From: a virus
Reading direction: 5' to 3' (one strand)
DNA: 47,076 nucleotides
Virus record (IMG/VR): IMGVR_UViG_3300046463_000181
Coordinates: 1 to 47,076 of that record
The translations under genes were made by a program, and so were the position numbers. Positions 7,237 through 14,065 of the stretch are shown here, one piece after another (positions within the stretch are counted from its first letter, which is position 1; each line of letters begins with the position of its first letter). The notes beneath the pieces were generated by a model, which worked only from the letters and a program-made list of their open reading frames with translations, had not been told where the DNA came from and did no database searches.

Positions 7237-7770
7237 ATGGAGATGAAATATCTTGCGGAATTGTTAACGAAAAACCCTTTAATCGTTGTTTCTATGTTCG
7301 TATTTACGTTACTTAGCACCCTTGCTGGGTTGCTTGTTAGCTGGGAGGATCTATACAGGGACTATCTGTCCAAGTCGATTTCGATTCCCGCTTGGCTTTT
7401 ATTGTTGTTGATAGTGATCGGTTTCTTCGGATGGATCGTTTACGGAACTCGAAAGAAAAATAGGAACGATGCTCCTTTGGAGTTAATCGCAGACAAGAGT
7501 TATGGAGTTCAGAGAGTTAGCGCCTGCGGCAAAAAATTCGTAAATTGCAAATTCAGTGGAACAGAAATTGTCATAGATGGGCAGGCAGGTCTCGGGTTCG
7601 AAAACTGCAATTTTGAAAGCCAAAGGTTCACTTTTGATGGGTATGCAAGCCTTACCATTTCTATATTGGCAGGAATGTACAGAGACCCCAGCTTCCGACC
7701 CATGGTTGATCATGCAATAACGAATATAAAGACCGGAAACTTCCTTATGGCAACGCCGCCATCAACCTGA
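7237..7770 (+). CDS. Two-TM membrane protein with beta-helix-like C-terminus, accessory gene
   Basis: 177 residues. Helices at about 14-35 and 50-70 anchor the protein; residues 85-135 read as short strands (KKFVNCKFSGTEIVIDG, FENCNFESQRFTF), similar to a pentapeptide or right-handed beta-helix repeat. It is plus-strand in a minus-strand operon, clearly AT-richer, and its 3' end overlaps the convergent gene by nine bases. Like the gene at 5415 it flanks the PP-loop enzyme. A lysogenic membrane function such as exclusion is plausible but untested. Confidence 0.6.
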   Translation: MEMKYLAELLTKNPLIVVSMFVFTLLSTLAGLLVSWEDLYRDYLSKSISIPAWLLLLLIVIGFFGWIVYGTRKKNRNDAPLELIADKSYGVQRVSACGKKFVNCKFSGTEIVIDGQAGLGFENCNFESQRFTFDGYASLTISILAGMYRDPSFRPMVDHAITNIKTGNFLMATPPST

Positions 7771-8133
7771 AATATCAGGTTCAATGATCTCGTCGTCGAC
7801 CTCTCCTGGGTGCTTGGCTAGATGCTGAAGCCCAGCCGCCTTCAATTGCTGCGACACCTTTGCTGTAACAACAAAAGGTGTCGTGACACATCGAAGCATC
7901 TTGGCCTGGGTTCCGAAGTCGGCGGCGATCAGGTTCATCAGTAGTAGCTGGTAAACCTCCTGCTGATTGTTGATGCCGTGGGCCTTCATGACCGCTTTCA
8001 GATCAGGCTTGAACACCCCGGCGACCTCAACCGTAAACTTCTCGACGCCCAATGCAGCGTCCTTTGCTGCAGCCTTCTCGCGCTTCCTGCGCTGCTTCTT
8101 GGCTTCCTCCGTCAGTTCCTTTTCCTCGGCCAT
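7762..8133 (-). CDS. Phage protein of unknown function
   Basis: 123 residues with a charged lysine/glutamate-rich N-terminus and a central helical segment (FKPDLKAVMKAHGINNQQEVYQ). The codons for VTTPFVVTAKVS lie in a strong hairpin (7851-7889) that belongs to a repeat family seen elsewhere in this prophage, so this part may be an inserted element. AGAGG precedes the ATG. Confidence 0.65.
   Translation of the reverse strand: MAEEKELTEEAKKQRRKREKAAAKDAALGVEKFTVEVAGVFKPDLKAVMKAHGINNQQEVYQLLLMNLIAADFGTQAKMLRCVTTPFVVTAKVSQQLKAAGLQHLAKHPGEVDDEIIEPDISG
7851..7889. repeat. Hairpin repeat copy 1 (GTGTCGTGACAC type), inside a gene
   Basis: GCGACACCTTT (7851-7861) pairs with AAAGGTGTCGT (7874-7884) across a 12-base loop, 10 of 11 pairs. 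The right arm runs into the near-palindrome GTGTCGTGACAC (7878-7889). Copies with the same arms are at 16035-16074 and 22548-22589. Confidence 0.6.
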
Positions 8134-8208
8134 GGCCTACCTCTTCAATTCCGCTGGCAGGCAAGTCCAGCCAGGTCTGTCGTTTGCGTTGTTGGGTGCG
8201 AAAACGTC

Positions 8209-8673
8209 TCACGCTGCTACCTTCACCTGATGCCAGGCGCCGGCGGCGTAGAACAACTTCGCGGCTTGGGCTTCGTCCATTGATATCTCATCCGGAATGG
8301 CGATCCAGCCTGATGCCACCAGATGAGCCGGGTTCGCGCTGTTGCGCAGCTCCAGGTAGTAATGCTCGATGGCGTCGGTCAGACGCTCGACCTTGTACAC
8401 ACCTTCTGGCGAGATCTCGACCGACTTGATGTACTCGGCGCCGCGCTCGTCGCGACACATGGCGGCGATGTAGATCGTCCAGCGGTAGGAGAAGTCGAAT
8501 ATCGCGTTGGCGATCGCCAGACTGCGGATCTGCTTGCAGCTCTTCCAGTTCGCCATGATCTGGCTGCCGCTGGGATCGATGTTGACCACCGCGACGTGAT
8601 TGGTGCGCAGCAGCGCCCGGCAACTGCGTTCAGCCCGGGCGAAACCGTTGTTGGGTTTGCGTTTCGACTTCAT
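8209..8673 (-). CDS. Phage protein of unknown function
   Basis: 154 residues. Basic N-terminus (MKSKRKPNNGFARAERSCRALLRTNHVAVV), then a segment rich in aromatic residues (FDFSYRWTIYIAAMC) and a C-terminal helix. The ATG at 8673 overlaps the stop of the preceding gene. Not recognised; the basic start could bind nucleic acid. Confidence 0.6.
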   Translation of the reverse strand: MKSKRKPNNGFARAERSCRALLRTNHVAVVNIDPSGSQIMANWKSCKQIRSLAIANAIFDFSYRWTIYIAAMCRDERGAEYIKSVEISPEGVYKVERLTDAIEHYYLELRNSANPAHLVASGWIAIPDEISMDEAQAAKLFYAAGAWHQVKVAA

Positions 8674-8912
8674 ATCGAGTCCGCCATTTTGCGAAAAGCC
8701 TTGCGTTCGGCGGCCGATATCGGCTTCGGCCGCCGCTTGAGGACCGTTTCAGGGTCTATTTTCTTCGAGCGGGGCGGCTTTGGCTTCATTCGGGCGGTTG
8801 GCAGCTCTATGAAGCTTGCGCCGGGCCGCGTCCAGAAGTCAGCCATCGCTTCCTCGATTCGGGCTGACTCTGCTTGTTTGGCTCGAACCGCGTTGAGGTG
8901 GTTGCTGATCAT
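8670..8912 (-). CDS. Small basic phage protein, unknown function
   Basis: 80 residues, helical and lysine/arginine-rich in its second half (MKPKPPRSKKIDPETVLKRR). ATGA overlaps link it both to the ATPase gene before it and to the gene after it, so it is expressed with the recombination genes. It may bind DNA, judged from charge only. Confidence 0.6.
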   Translation of the reverse strand: MISNHLNAVRAKQAESARIEEAMADFWTRPGASFIELPTARMKPKPPRSKKIDPETVLKRRPKPISAAERKAFRKMADSI

Positions 8913-9766
8913 GCGGCCTCCATCAGTTCAGATTTTCGCTTGTCCTTCGCCGCGTTGAGTCGCGCCAATGGCTCGGGCATGCTCTCTGCAATGCGATATG
9001 CCGCCGAATAAATGCTCTGCAGCTCTTGCATCGTTTCGGAGAGAGGGATCTTTGAGATGGCTTCATTGATTGCTTCGAGGCCATGCTCTTCTTGCTTCTG
9101 TCCATCGTTCAGCCACGCGATGAGTCGTCGGCCAGTGTCGGCACTGATGACTTCTGGCTGATCAAAAATCCGCGTCCGGTCCTTAGTTGCGACGGCCACA
9201 TTGCCGTCATGGACAAGATCAAGAACGACTGTGAACTCATAGTCAGATCCGTCACGCTGCTCGGACTTCATTCCGAGCTTGATGATCTTCTTGCCCTCAC
9301 CTTGAACCGTCTCAGTCTTGCTTCGCATCGTGCAGATGATGTGTAGTGGACTGGTCAAGATCGTGTCGACAAGCTTGCGATGGCGCGGCGTTGTTTCGTT
9401 CCATGCCGACCAGGTGTTGCCCTTATATTTCTGCTTTGCGATCAGATCATTGATTTCCAGGCATCCGCCGGCGCCGATCCACTCGTGCGAATAACTGTCG
9501 ATGATCAGCACCGAATAACCACCAGCCTCCGCCGACTTGATCGCCTCGATGTAGCGTTCCGGGGAGTAAGGCGCGCAAAGGCTCATCACGTCGAAATCGG
9601 CGTCATCTGCGTATAACGACGCGCTATCGTGTTCGGTGTCGATTACTGCAATGCGTCCGCCGAGGCCGGTGGCCAGCAGCAGTGCGGAAAGCGTTTTACC
9701 TGAACCAGAAGGGCCAGCAAGAGCGAGCCGTAGCCTCGCTTGCTTACGTTCGGCTTTCTTGAACAT
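8909..9766 (-). CDS. P-loop ATPase of the phage recombination type (Sak4/AAA_24-like)
   Basis: 285 residues from the ATG at 9766 (GAGGA eight bases upstream). GPSGSGKT (about 18-25) is the Walker A motif and SVLIIDSYSHEW carries the Walker B aspartate. The sequence has the RecA-like core of the phage nucleotide-binding proteins that work with a single-strand annealing or exonuclease partner. The long coiled-coil gene upstream and the early operon setting support a role in recombination. No annealing protein or SSB was recognised next to it. Confidence 0.75.
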   Translation of the reverse strand: MFKKAERKQARLRLALAGPSGSGKTLSALLLATGLGGRIAVIDTEHDSASLYADDADFDVMSLCAPYSPERYIEAIKSAEAGGYSVLIIDSYSHEWIGAGGCLEINDLIAKQKYKGNTWSAWNETTPRHRKLVDTILTSPLHIICTMRSKTETVQGEGKKIIKLGMKSEQRDGSDYEFTVVLDLVHDGNVAVATKDRTRIFDQPEVISADTGRRLIAWLNDGQKQEEHGLEAINEAISKIPLSETMQELQSIYSAAYRIAESMPEPLARLNAAKDKRKSELMEAA

Positions 9767-9777
9767 CGTGAGTTTCC

Positions 9778-9921
9778 TCAGTTCGGTTGGTTGTCCCACT
9801 GCTGCTCAATGCGGCGGGCTTCGTCTTCGTACTCTTTGCGCTGCTCGCCGCTGAACTGCTCGGGCGAGAATGCGCCGACCGTCATCCAGTCGAGCTGGGC
9901 GGCCAAGCGTGGTTTGCTCAC
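9778..9921 (-). CDS. Small phage protein, 47 residues
   Basis: GTG at 9921 with GAGGAG nine bases upstream, TGA at 9778. The product begins VSKPRLAAQLDWMTVGAFSP and ends in a charged helix (EYEDEARRIEQQWDNQ). It fills the 12-bp and 11-bp gaps between the ATPase and coiled-coil genes exactly, and uses high-GC third positions like its neighbours, so it is very likely real. Function unknown. Confidence 0.7.
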   Translation of the reverse strand: MSKPRLAAQLDWMTVGAFSPEQFSGEQRKEYEDEARRIEQQWDNQPN

Positions 9922-9933
9922 AAAGGGTGCTCC

Positions 9934-11010
9934 TCAGAAGTTGATCGTCACGTTGGGAACTTCGCCTCGCGCGATCTTGAGGACGATGGCCTTCGCCAAC
10001 TCCTCGGTGACATTCATGGAGATGATCGCTTCCTTAGCGGCGCCCATGATCCGGCTCTTGTGAGCCTTGTCAGCTTCGCGCAGGTTCTGCTGGCGAATGA
10101 TCTCGTCGGCTGCCGCCTTCTGGCGCGCCTGCTCTTCTTTCCGAGCATCTTCAGCAGCCTGCTCAGCACGGGCAGCCGAATCCCTTTTTTCCCGCTCGGC
10201 GCGTTGTTCTGCTGCCTCTTTATCAGCCTTGGCCTGCTTCTCGCGCCGCTCGGCATCCTCGGCCTGCTGTTTCAACTGCAACTCTCGCTGCTCAGCCTGC
10301 TCCCGCTCGCGTCGGGCAGTCTCATCAGCCTCCCTTTGTGCCTTTTCTGCTGCCTCCTTGCGGATCTGTTCGTCGCGATCACGCTGCGCCCTCGCTTCGT
10401 CGTCAGCTCGCCGCTGAGCCAGTTCGGCCTGATCAGCTTCGTACTTCTGGCGGGCTGTCAGGGCATTGCGGAGCGTGTTCAGCGCCGACTCCTTGGCCAG
10501 CGCCGCGTCAGCCTGAAACTCTGCCCACTTGTCAGCGATCGCTACCGCGTCAACACGGGCAATTCGTTCCGAAAGGTCTTCGGCGGTGATGCCGTCAAGA
10601 TCTACCGCGAGCGCCGTAATCTTGGCGATGTCGTCTTTGATGGATGAAATCCTTCTCTCTTCTGCTTCCTCCCAGTCATCCAATGGCTTGCGGATTTCCT
10701 TTTGCCACGACTCCAGGGTGTCCCATACGCGCTTGCGCTCGGCGTCGATACGTTTCGGGACTTCCTTCTGCTGGGCTGACAACTCTTTGCCTACAGCATC
10801 CAGCGCCGTTTTGGACTTGGCGACCTTATGCGCCATCGAAGCGAATGCTTTGCGGCCTTTGTCAGTGGCGAGGTCTGGCAGCACCGAAAGGAACTTGTCG
10901 ACTTCGGCGCGGATCTGGCTCAGCCATGGGTCAAGACCGTTCGCCGTGCTGTACATGGACAATGCAGTTTCTTTCGGCGGCACTTGTGCCAGTTCGGTAG
11001 ATGCGCTCAC
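9934..11010 (-). CDS. Long coiled-coil phage protein
   Basis: 358 residues, GTG start with AAGGA. Residues about 185-310 are an uninterrupted charged coiled coil (repeats of A, E, R, Q, K), which gives spurious similarity to TolA. The N-terminal 150 residues form a separate helical domain and the last 40 a small domain ending in VPNVTINF. Proteins of this layout sit next to recombination ATPases in many lambdoid phages; a scaffold or accessory role there is inferred. Confidence 0.7.
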   Translation of the reverse strand: MSASTELAQVPPKETALSMYSTANGLDPWLSQIRAEVDKFLSVLPDLATDKGRKAFASMAHKVAKSKTALDAVGKELSAQQKEVPKRIDAERKRVWDTLESWQKEIRKPLDDWEEAEERRISSIKDDIAKITALAVDLDGITAEDLSERIARVDAVAIADKWAEFQADAALAKESALNTLRNALTARQKYEADQAELAQRRADDEARAQRDRDEQIRKEAAEKAQREADETARREREQAEQRELQLKQQAEDAERREKQAKADKEAAEQRAEREKRDSAARAEQAAEDARKEEQARQKAAADEIIRQQNLREADKAHKSRIMGAAKEAIISMNVTEELAKAIVLKIARGEVPNVTINF

Positions 11011-11053
11011 GGAAGATCCTTGCCGCGACGTGCGCAGCGATTGAATGCTTTGC

Positions 11054-11170
11054 TTATTGGGTGATGCGTTCGGCGAGAGCGCTGAGCAGCATCAAGAAGG
11101 TGTAAACGCCGATGGCGGAGAACGAGCCGCGCCGAATCAACAGACGGCGCGCTCGCTGAAGACTGGTCAC
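11054..11170 (-). CDS. Micro-ORF, 38-residue predicted membrane peptide
   Basis: GTG at 11170 overlaps the TGA of the preceding ORF (GTGA), TAA at 11054. A basic start (VTSLQRARRLLIRRG) precedes one hydrophobic helix (FSAIGVYTFLMLLSALAERI). Orientation with positive residues inside is typical of single-span phage membrane peptides. Confidence 0.5.
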   Translation of the reverse strand: MTSLQRARRLLIRRGSFSAIGVYTFLMLLSALAERITQ

Positions 11171-11292
11171 CGGAAAACCCGGTAGGTGGTTGAGTGAGGA
11201 ACCTGGCACGTTGCGGAGGACTCGCGAACTGCGCTATACGCCGCAAGAACGACAACAAGACCAGCAGAAAGACACCAGAACATGATCTTCAT
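11167..11292 (-). CDS. Micro-ORF, 41-residue peptide with N-terminal membrane segment
   Basis: ATG at 11292 overlaps the stop of the next ORF upstream (TGATG). The N-terminus MKIMFWCLSAGLVVVLAAYS is a signal anchor or signal peptide; the remaining 21 residues are polar with one cysteine. It is the middle member of three overlapping small ORFs at 11054-11426. Confidence 0.55.
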   Translation of the reverse strand: MKIMFWCLSAGLVVVLAAYSAVRESSATCQVPHSTTYRVFR

Positions 11293-11426
11293 CAGCTGAT
11301 CCTCGCGATGAGCATTCCCCGGCGCGACCGGATGGAAATACGGTTTGGCAGATCGGAGACCAGAAAAAAGCCCTGTCGCTGCAGGGCTTCGGTCATTGCT
11401 TTCGCGTTGCGTGCGATGATGGTCAT
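11292..11426 (-). CDS. Small phage protein, 44 residues
   Basis: ATG at 11426 overlaps the stop of the gene before it (ATGA). The product starts MTIIARNAKAMTEALQRQGF and continues with basic, strand-like sequence (RISIRSRRGMLIARIS). It looks like a compact nucleic-acid-binding type peptide but no family is recognised. Confidence 0.55.
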   Translation of the reverse strand: MTIIARNAKAMTEALQRQGFFLVSDLPNRISIRSRRGMLIARIS

Positions 11427-11656
11427 GCTGCAGCTCCTTGCGTGATCGAAGCGTTGTAGGAGGCGTAGATCTGGTCGATGCGCGCGCGGTAATGCCGGTG
11501 TTCATCGTTATCGATGGCGCGAAGCAGGAAGGCGAGGGTGATTGCAGATGTCGCGGCGGCGCTGGCGTTTGGCTGTCCAAGGTCGCGGATCATGTTTTCG
11601 ATCTCGCCCTCGATCCAGGTGATCGCCGTCTGGTGATCTCGCTGCTGAACGTTCAT
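11423..11656 (-). CDS. Phage protein of unknown function
   Basis: 77 residues, entirely helical in appearance (ITWIEGEIENMIRDLGQ; AITLAFLLRAIDNDEHRHYRARIDQIYA). ATGA overlaps connect it with genes on both sides. Not recognised. Confidence 0.65.
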   Translation of the reverse strand: MNVQQRDHQTAITWIEGEIENMIRDLGQPNASAAATSAITLAFLLRAIDNDEHRHYRARIDQIYASYNASITQGAAA

Positions 11657-11889
11657 TTCAACCCCCAGAACTCACCATAAGCGACCACTGCTACCGCGAC
11701 TCGCTTGGCCCGCGCTTTACGGTCTACTAGTTCCTGAGCGGCCATCAGCGCTTGACGCTGTGTGCGTTGCTGCTCAGCAGCTTCGTAGTCATGGAATTCT
11801 TCAACCTGCGGCGCTTTCGGGCGCCCCCAGTCGTCGTAGCGCCTGTCCCACTCTCGGGCCTGCGCACTGTCTGCATAGCTGGTTGCCAT
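11653..11889 (-). CDS. Phage protein of unknown function
   Basis: 78 residues, ATG preceded by GGAGG. Tyrosine/tryptophan and aspartate-rich N-terminus (REWDRRYDDWGRPK), then a glutamine/alanine-rich helix. Part of the ATGA-linked early gene train. Confidence 0.65.
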   Translation of the reverse strand: MATSYADSAQAREWDRRYDDWGRPKAPQVEEFHDYEAAEQQRTQRQALMAAQELVDRKARAKRVAVAVVAYGEFWGLK

Positions 11890-11901
11890 GGTCGCCTCCA
11901 G

Positions 11902-12147
11902 TTACTTTTGAGTTGCTCGATAGCGCCTCATGAAGCCTTCAGTCAGGCGCTTCATGATTCGCGGGTAACGGTCTGGGTGGTGGAGGCGACAAGGCAGCTC
12001 GTACCGCCCCATGTCGTCTTCGCAGTAATCGCAGTTGCAGTTTTTACGGAGCAGGGTGGATGCCTCGGCCCGGCATGCGGCGCGCAAGGTGAACCATCTA
12101 CGCCCGCCACCACGGAACACCTCGGCGGTTTCAGTCGTGACGCTCAT
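11902..12147 (-). CDS. Small cysteine-containing phage protein
   Basis: 81 residues with GGAGG before the ATG. NCNCDYCEDDMG near residue 36 and a later CRLHH give four possible zinc ligands. The remainder is arginine-rich. A small zinc-binding early protein of unknown role. Confidence 0.65.
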   Translation of the reverse strand: MSVTTETAEVFRGGGRRWFTLRAACRAEASTLLRKNCNCDYCEDDMGRYELPCRLHHPDRYPRIMKRLTEGFMRRYRATQK

Positions 12148-12422
12148 GCCGCCTCCGGCCAGTGGCGCTCAATGCTCTCTTTTGCGTAAATGGACAGCCG
12201 CTCGTAACTGTTCACGCCGCCGCAGCCGGGCATGGTTTCTTCCAGCTCGACGCAGGCGCGGATGTCGCAGCGGCGCGAGCAAACCCAGCCGCCGTAATGG
12301 CAGCGGTGGACTTCACCTTTCGGATCCGGGTGATAAGCGAGGCCGGCCTTCCAAGAAGGCGATCCGCGCAACTTGAGGCCGCACCCTCGGCACACCGCTT
12401 GAGTTTCAGTACAGCTATGCAT
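12144..12422 (-). CDS. Small zinc-finger-like phage protein
   Basis: 92 residues. CRGCGLKLRG at the N-terminus and CHYGGWVCSRRCDIRAC in the middle provide two clusters of cysteines, with a C-terminal helix ending in IERHWPEAA. GGAGGT precedes the ATG, and the end overlaps the next gene by four bases. It resembles zinc-ribbon early proteins of Pseudomonas phages. Confidence 0.7.
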   Translation of the reverse strand: MHSCTETQAVCRGCGLKLRGSPSWKAGLAYHPDPKGEVHRCHYGGWVCSRRCDIRACVELEETMPGCGGVNSYERLSIYAKESIERHWPEAA

Positions 12423-12443
12423 GGCGACCTCCAGTGTTTGGGG

Positions 12444-12767
12444 TTAGGCGGAGCGGGCTGCGAGCATGGCGTCGGCGAGCTCGTAAGACTCAGCTGCGAT
12501 CTTCTCGTTGCTGATCAGGCCCCATGTGTCTGCGTGAGAGCAGATGCCTTGCATGGCCTTGGCCGCGAAGTAATCGCGAATCGTGATCCCGTAACAGGTC
12601 CCGTGCCCGCCGTATTCGTTGGCGCCGACAGGGAAGGCCGGTTCCTTTGCAGCGTCGACGGCATGGCACTCAAAGCAGATGCCGCCGGACTGTTCCGAAT
12701 CCTCGATCAGACTGTTGCACTTCAAGCACGACCCGAAGCGTTCCGGATCTGGTGGCTGAAAATTCAT
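12444..12767 (-). CDS. Phage protein with zinc ribbon and helical tail
   Basis: 107 residues from the ATG at 12767 (GGAG upstream). Two CxxC pairs (CLKC, CFEC) form a zinc ribbon; the sequence YGITIRDYFAAKAMQ matches a motif common in small phage proteins ('GISIRDYFAAKAMQ'). The in-frame extension to 12887 lacks a ribosome site and crosses a terminator, so it is not used. Confidence 0.7.
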   Translation of the reverse strand: MNFQPPDPERFGSCLKCNSLIEDSEQSGGICFECHAVDAAKEPAFPVGANEYGGHGTCYGITIRDYFAAKAMQGICSHADTWGLISNEKIAAESYELADAMLAARSA

Positions 12768-12875
12768 GGCTTTCTCCATTCGTTGATTGATCCAACAAAA
12801 CTCGGATGCACTCATCCGCTCCGCTGGTTGCCGTTGGGCGCGGAGGGGAGTGCATTCGGGTGGTGTCGGGTAAGT

Positions 12876-12907
12876 GAAAAGGCCCAACTGGACGGGAGGG
12901 CCTTTTC
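12876..12907 (-). terminator. Intra-operon terminator-like hairpin in the leftward transcript
   Basis: GAAAAGGCCC (12876-12885) and GGGCCTTTTC (12898-12907) form a perfect 10-bp stem with a 12-base loop; the leftward strand ends in TTTTC. It lies between two early genes, so full expression of the distal genes may need antitermination. The symmetry means it could work in either direction. Confidence 0.5.
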
Positions 12908-12930
12908 GATCAGATGCAGATTCAGGTCAA

Positions 12931-13092
12931 TTATTTGGTTCGGGGCAGCGCGCGCCAGAACGAGCACTGACCCTCGGTACATCGCCAGCGCTCACGATGG
13001 GAGCGCAATGGACCGGTTGGCAGGCCGTCATCAGGTGGCGGTTCTGGCCGCGCATGGCTGAGCGCTGCGCCGATCAGGAACAGTAGGAGCAT
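12931..13092 (-). CDS. Small secreted or membrane-anchored protein, 53 residues
   Basis: ATG at 13092 preceded by GGAG, TAA at 12931. MLLLFLIGAALSHA is a short signal-peptide-like segment, followed by a polar, proline/arginine-rich remainder with CTEGQCSFW near the end. It sits just before the terminator-like hairpin. Confidence 0.5.
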   Translation of the reverse strand: MLLLFLIGAALSHARPEPPPDDGLPTGPLRSHRERWRCTEGQCSFWRALPRTK

Positions 13093-13339
13093 GGTGATCT
13101 CCGGTTGGTTGGTGCCGGTTACGTCTCCGGCGCGGGCTTTACCGCCGTGGCGCTTGGTGCTGGCTTGATTACGCGCAAGCTACCCCGCGTTGATGCAGAT
13201 GACCGGAGCTGATCCCGGCATGACTGGACTCAAACCAGCCTACGTTTAACGATTTCGAGCGCGTCGATTCGCCAGCATCAAGCGGGTCTGACCGTTCTGC
13301 CGTCTCCGGCGGACTATGCTTTCGCATCCGATCCCTGAA

Positions 13340-13444
13340 CTACATCAGGGGTGTTTTCCCGTACGTGAGCCCGTCAGCCCGGGCATTCATCTGCTTGTTG
13401 CGGTGATGCAGGTTGGCGGTTATAGGCCGCAGTTTCGTCCGCAT
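13340..13444 (-). CDS. Possible micro-ORF, 34 codons, start inside a long hairpin
   Basis: ATG at 13444, TAG at 13340. The peptide begins MRTKLRPITANLHHRNKQ and ends YGKTPLM; composition and codon use look protein-like. There is no Shine-Dalgarno sequence, and the initiation region pairs with a sequence about 100 bases upstream, which would block initiation unless the structure is opened. Confidence 0.35.
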   Translation of the reverse strand: MRTKLRPITANLHHRNKQMNARADGLTYGKTPLM

Positions 13445-13558
13445 CGGGGTGTGATCTGGCCGGGGCTCAACCGGCATTCGGCGGAAGGGGTAGCCCTGTA
13501 GGCGACCGGTTGGCACATCCGCTGCCCGAGGCTTAGCCTCAGATCACACCCCGATGCG
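13440..13558. repeat. 19-bp perfect inverted repeat with 81-base interior
   Basis: Arms at 13440-13458 and 13540-13558 contain GCATCGGGGTGTGATCTG and its exact complement. In RNA this would be a long stem closing a structured loop. It is far larger than a terminator and lacks a T run. Confidence 0.7.
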
Positions 13559-13642
13559 CTCTCATAGAGAGGATCGGGCAGTTAACGACAGGCTGTCGTG
13601 AAGCAGGTCCATGCATTCCGTTTCAAGCGCTACGAATGACAG

Positions 13643-13858
13643 CTACGCGGTTTGCAGCGGGCCCTGATCATCTTTCAGCATCAGTCCGCGCTCAGTGCAG
13701 AACTGAATCTCTGCTTCGTATCCAGCGCGATTCAGAACCTGCTGACCGTTTTGGTCGTAGATCGCTCGGTAGTGTCCGGCGCCGTTTTTGCGCAGCGTGC
13801 GCTCAACCGCATAACCATGACGCTGGAAGCAGCCGTTTGGGCTGTTTGGGTCTGGCAT
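13643..13858 (-). CDS. Small phage protein of unknown function
   Basis: 71 residues with GAGGG before the ATG. Starts MPDPNSPNGCFQRHGYAVER, then strand-rich sequence (GHYRAIYDQNGQQVLNRAGYEAEIQFC). It is the first full-length gene after the PL leader, the place of early regulators in lambda-like phages, but nothing in it identifies an antiterminator. Confidence 0.65.
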   Translation of the reverse strand: MPDPNSPNGCFQRHGYAVERTLRKNGAGHYRAIYDQNGQQVLNRAGYEAEIQFCTERGLMLKDDQGPLQTA

Positions 13859-13945
13859 CGTCTTGCCCTCACTGAATTCAACAATGCCGCCTCATAGAAG
13901 CGGCATCAGTAAATCTGTGGTCTTTCTCCGCACCCGCTTACCAGG

Positions 13946-14061
13946 TCATTCACTCAGTTCGGTCAACACCTCGTCCGCCGTCGCAGTGGGCTGCGCGTGG
14001 GCAGGCTTTCGGGCCTGTCGGATCGCCGGTCGCCGGTAGAGGCAAGTGCGGTTTTGTTCAT
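13946..14061 (-). pseudogene. Frame-shifted small Arg-rich ORF after PL
   Basis: GGAGG is well placed before the ATG at 14061, but the frame from this ATG reads only 32 residues. One base away, the same stretch reads as a coherent sequence (RTCLYRRPAIRQARKPAHAQ, then a DEVLTELSE ending) up to the TGA at 13946. Adding one A to the AAAA run after the start codon joins the strong start to that frame and gives 38 residues. So this is a small gene with a one-base deletion, or a site of frameshifting. Its Arg-rich segment and first position after PL recall N-type regulators, but the length is far shorter. Confidence 0.4.
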
Positions 14062-14065
14062 CGGT

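Larger units (their letters stand above)
13093..13642 (-). other. 550-bp structured segment with tandem small ORFs of uncertain status
   Basis: No ORF longer than 60 codons fits here on the leftward transcript. What it holds: a 19-bp perfect inverted repeat (13440-13458 and 13540-13558) around an 81-base interior with a GAGGC/GCCTC hairpin; a CCCTGA/TCAGGG hairpin at 13333-13350; and minus-strand ORFs of 25 (13539-13616), 34 (13340-13444) and 52 codons (13169-13327) that follow one another closely. The ATG of the 34-codon ORF (MRTKLRPITANLHHR...) lies inside the right arm of the inverted repeat. No strong ribosome sites are seen, so translation is uncertain. Confidence 0.4.

Noticed and set aside
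8027-8212. Minus-strand ORF starting GTG over the stop of the 8209-8673 gene
   Set aside because: It overlaps the 7762-8133 gene by more than 100 bp and its overlapped part is Gly/Arg/Ala-rich shadow sequence; the neighbour has a good ribosome site.
12768-12887. N-terminal extension of the 12444-12767 gene
   Set aside because: The extension has no ribosome site and begins inside a terminator hairpin; the ATG at 12767 has a good GGAG.
13206-13300. tRNA-like stretch on the minus strand (GGTTTGAGTCC T-arm look-alike)
   Set aside because: The T loop lacks the conserved C, the acceptor strands pair in only five positions, and no anticodon arm fits.
13316-13501. Plus-strand ORF of 61 codons in the structured region
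   Set aside because: It runs against the early operon, lacks a promoter and a convincing ribosome site, and crosses the inverted repeat arm.
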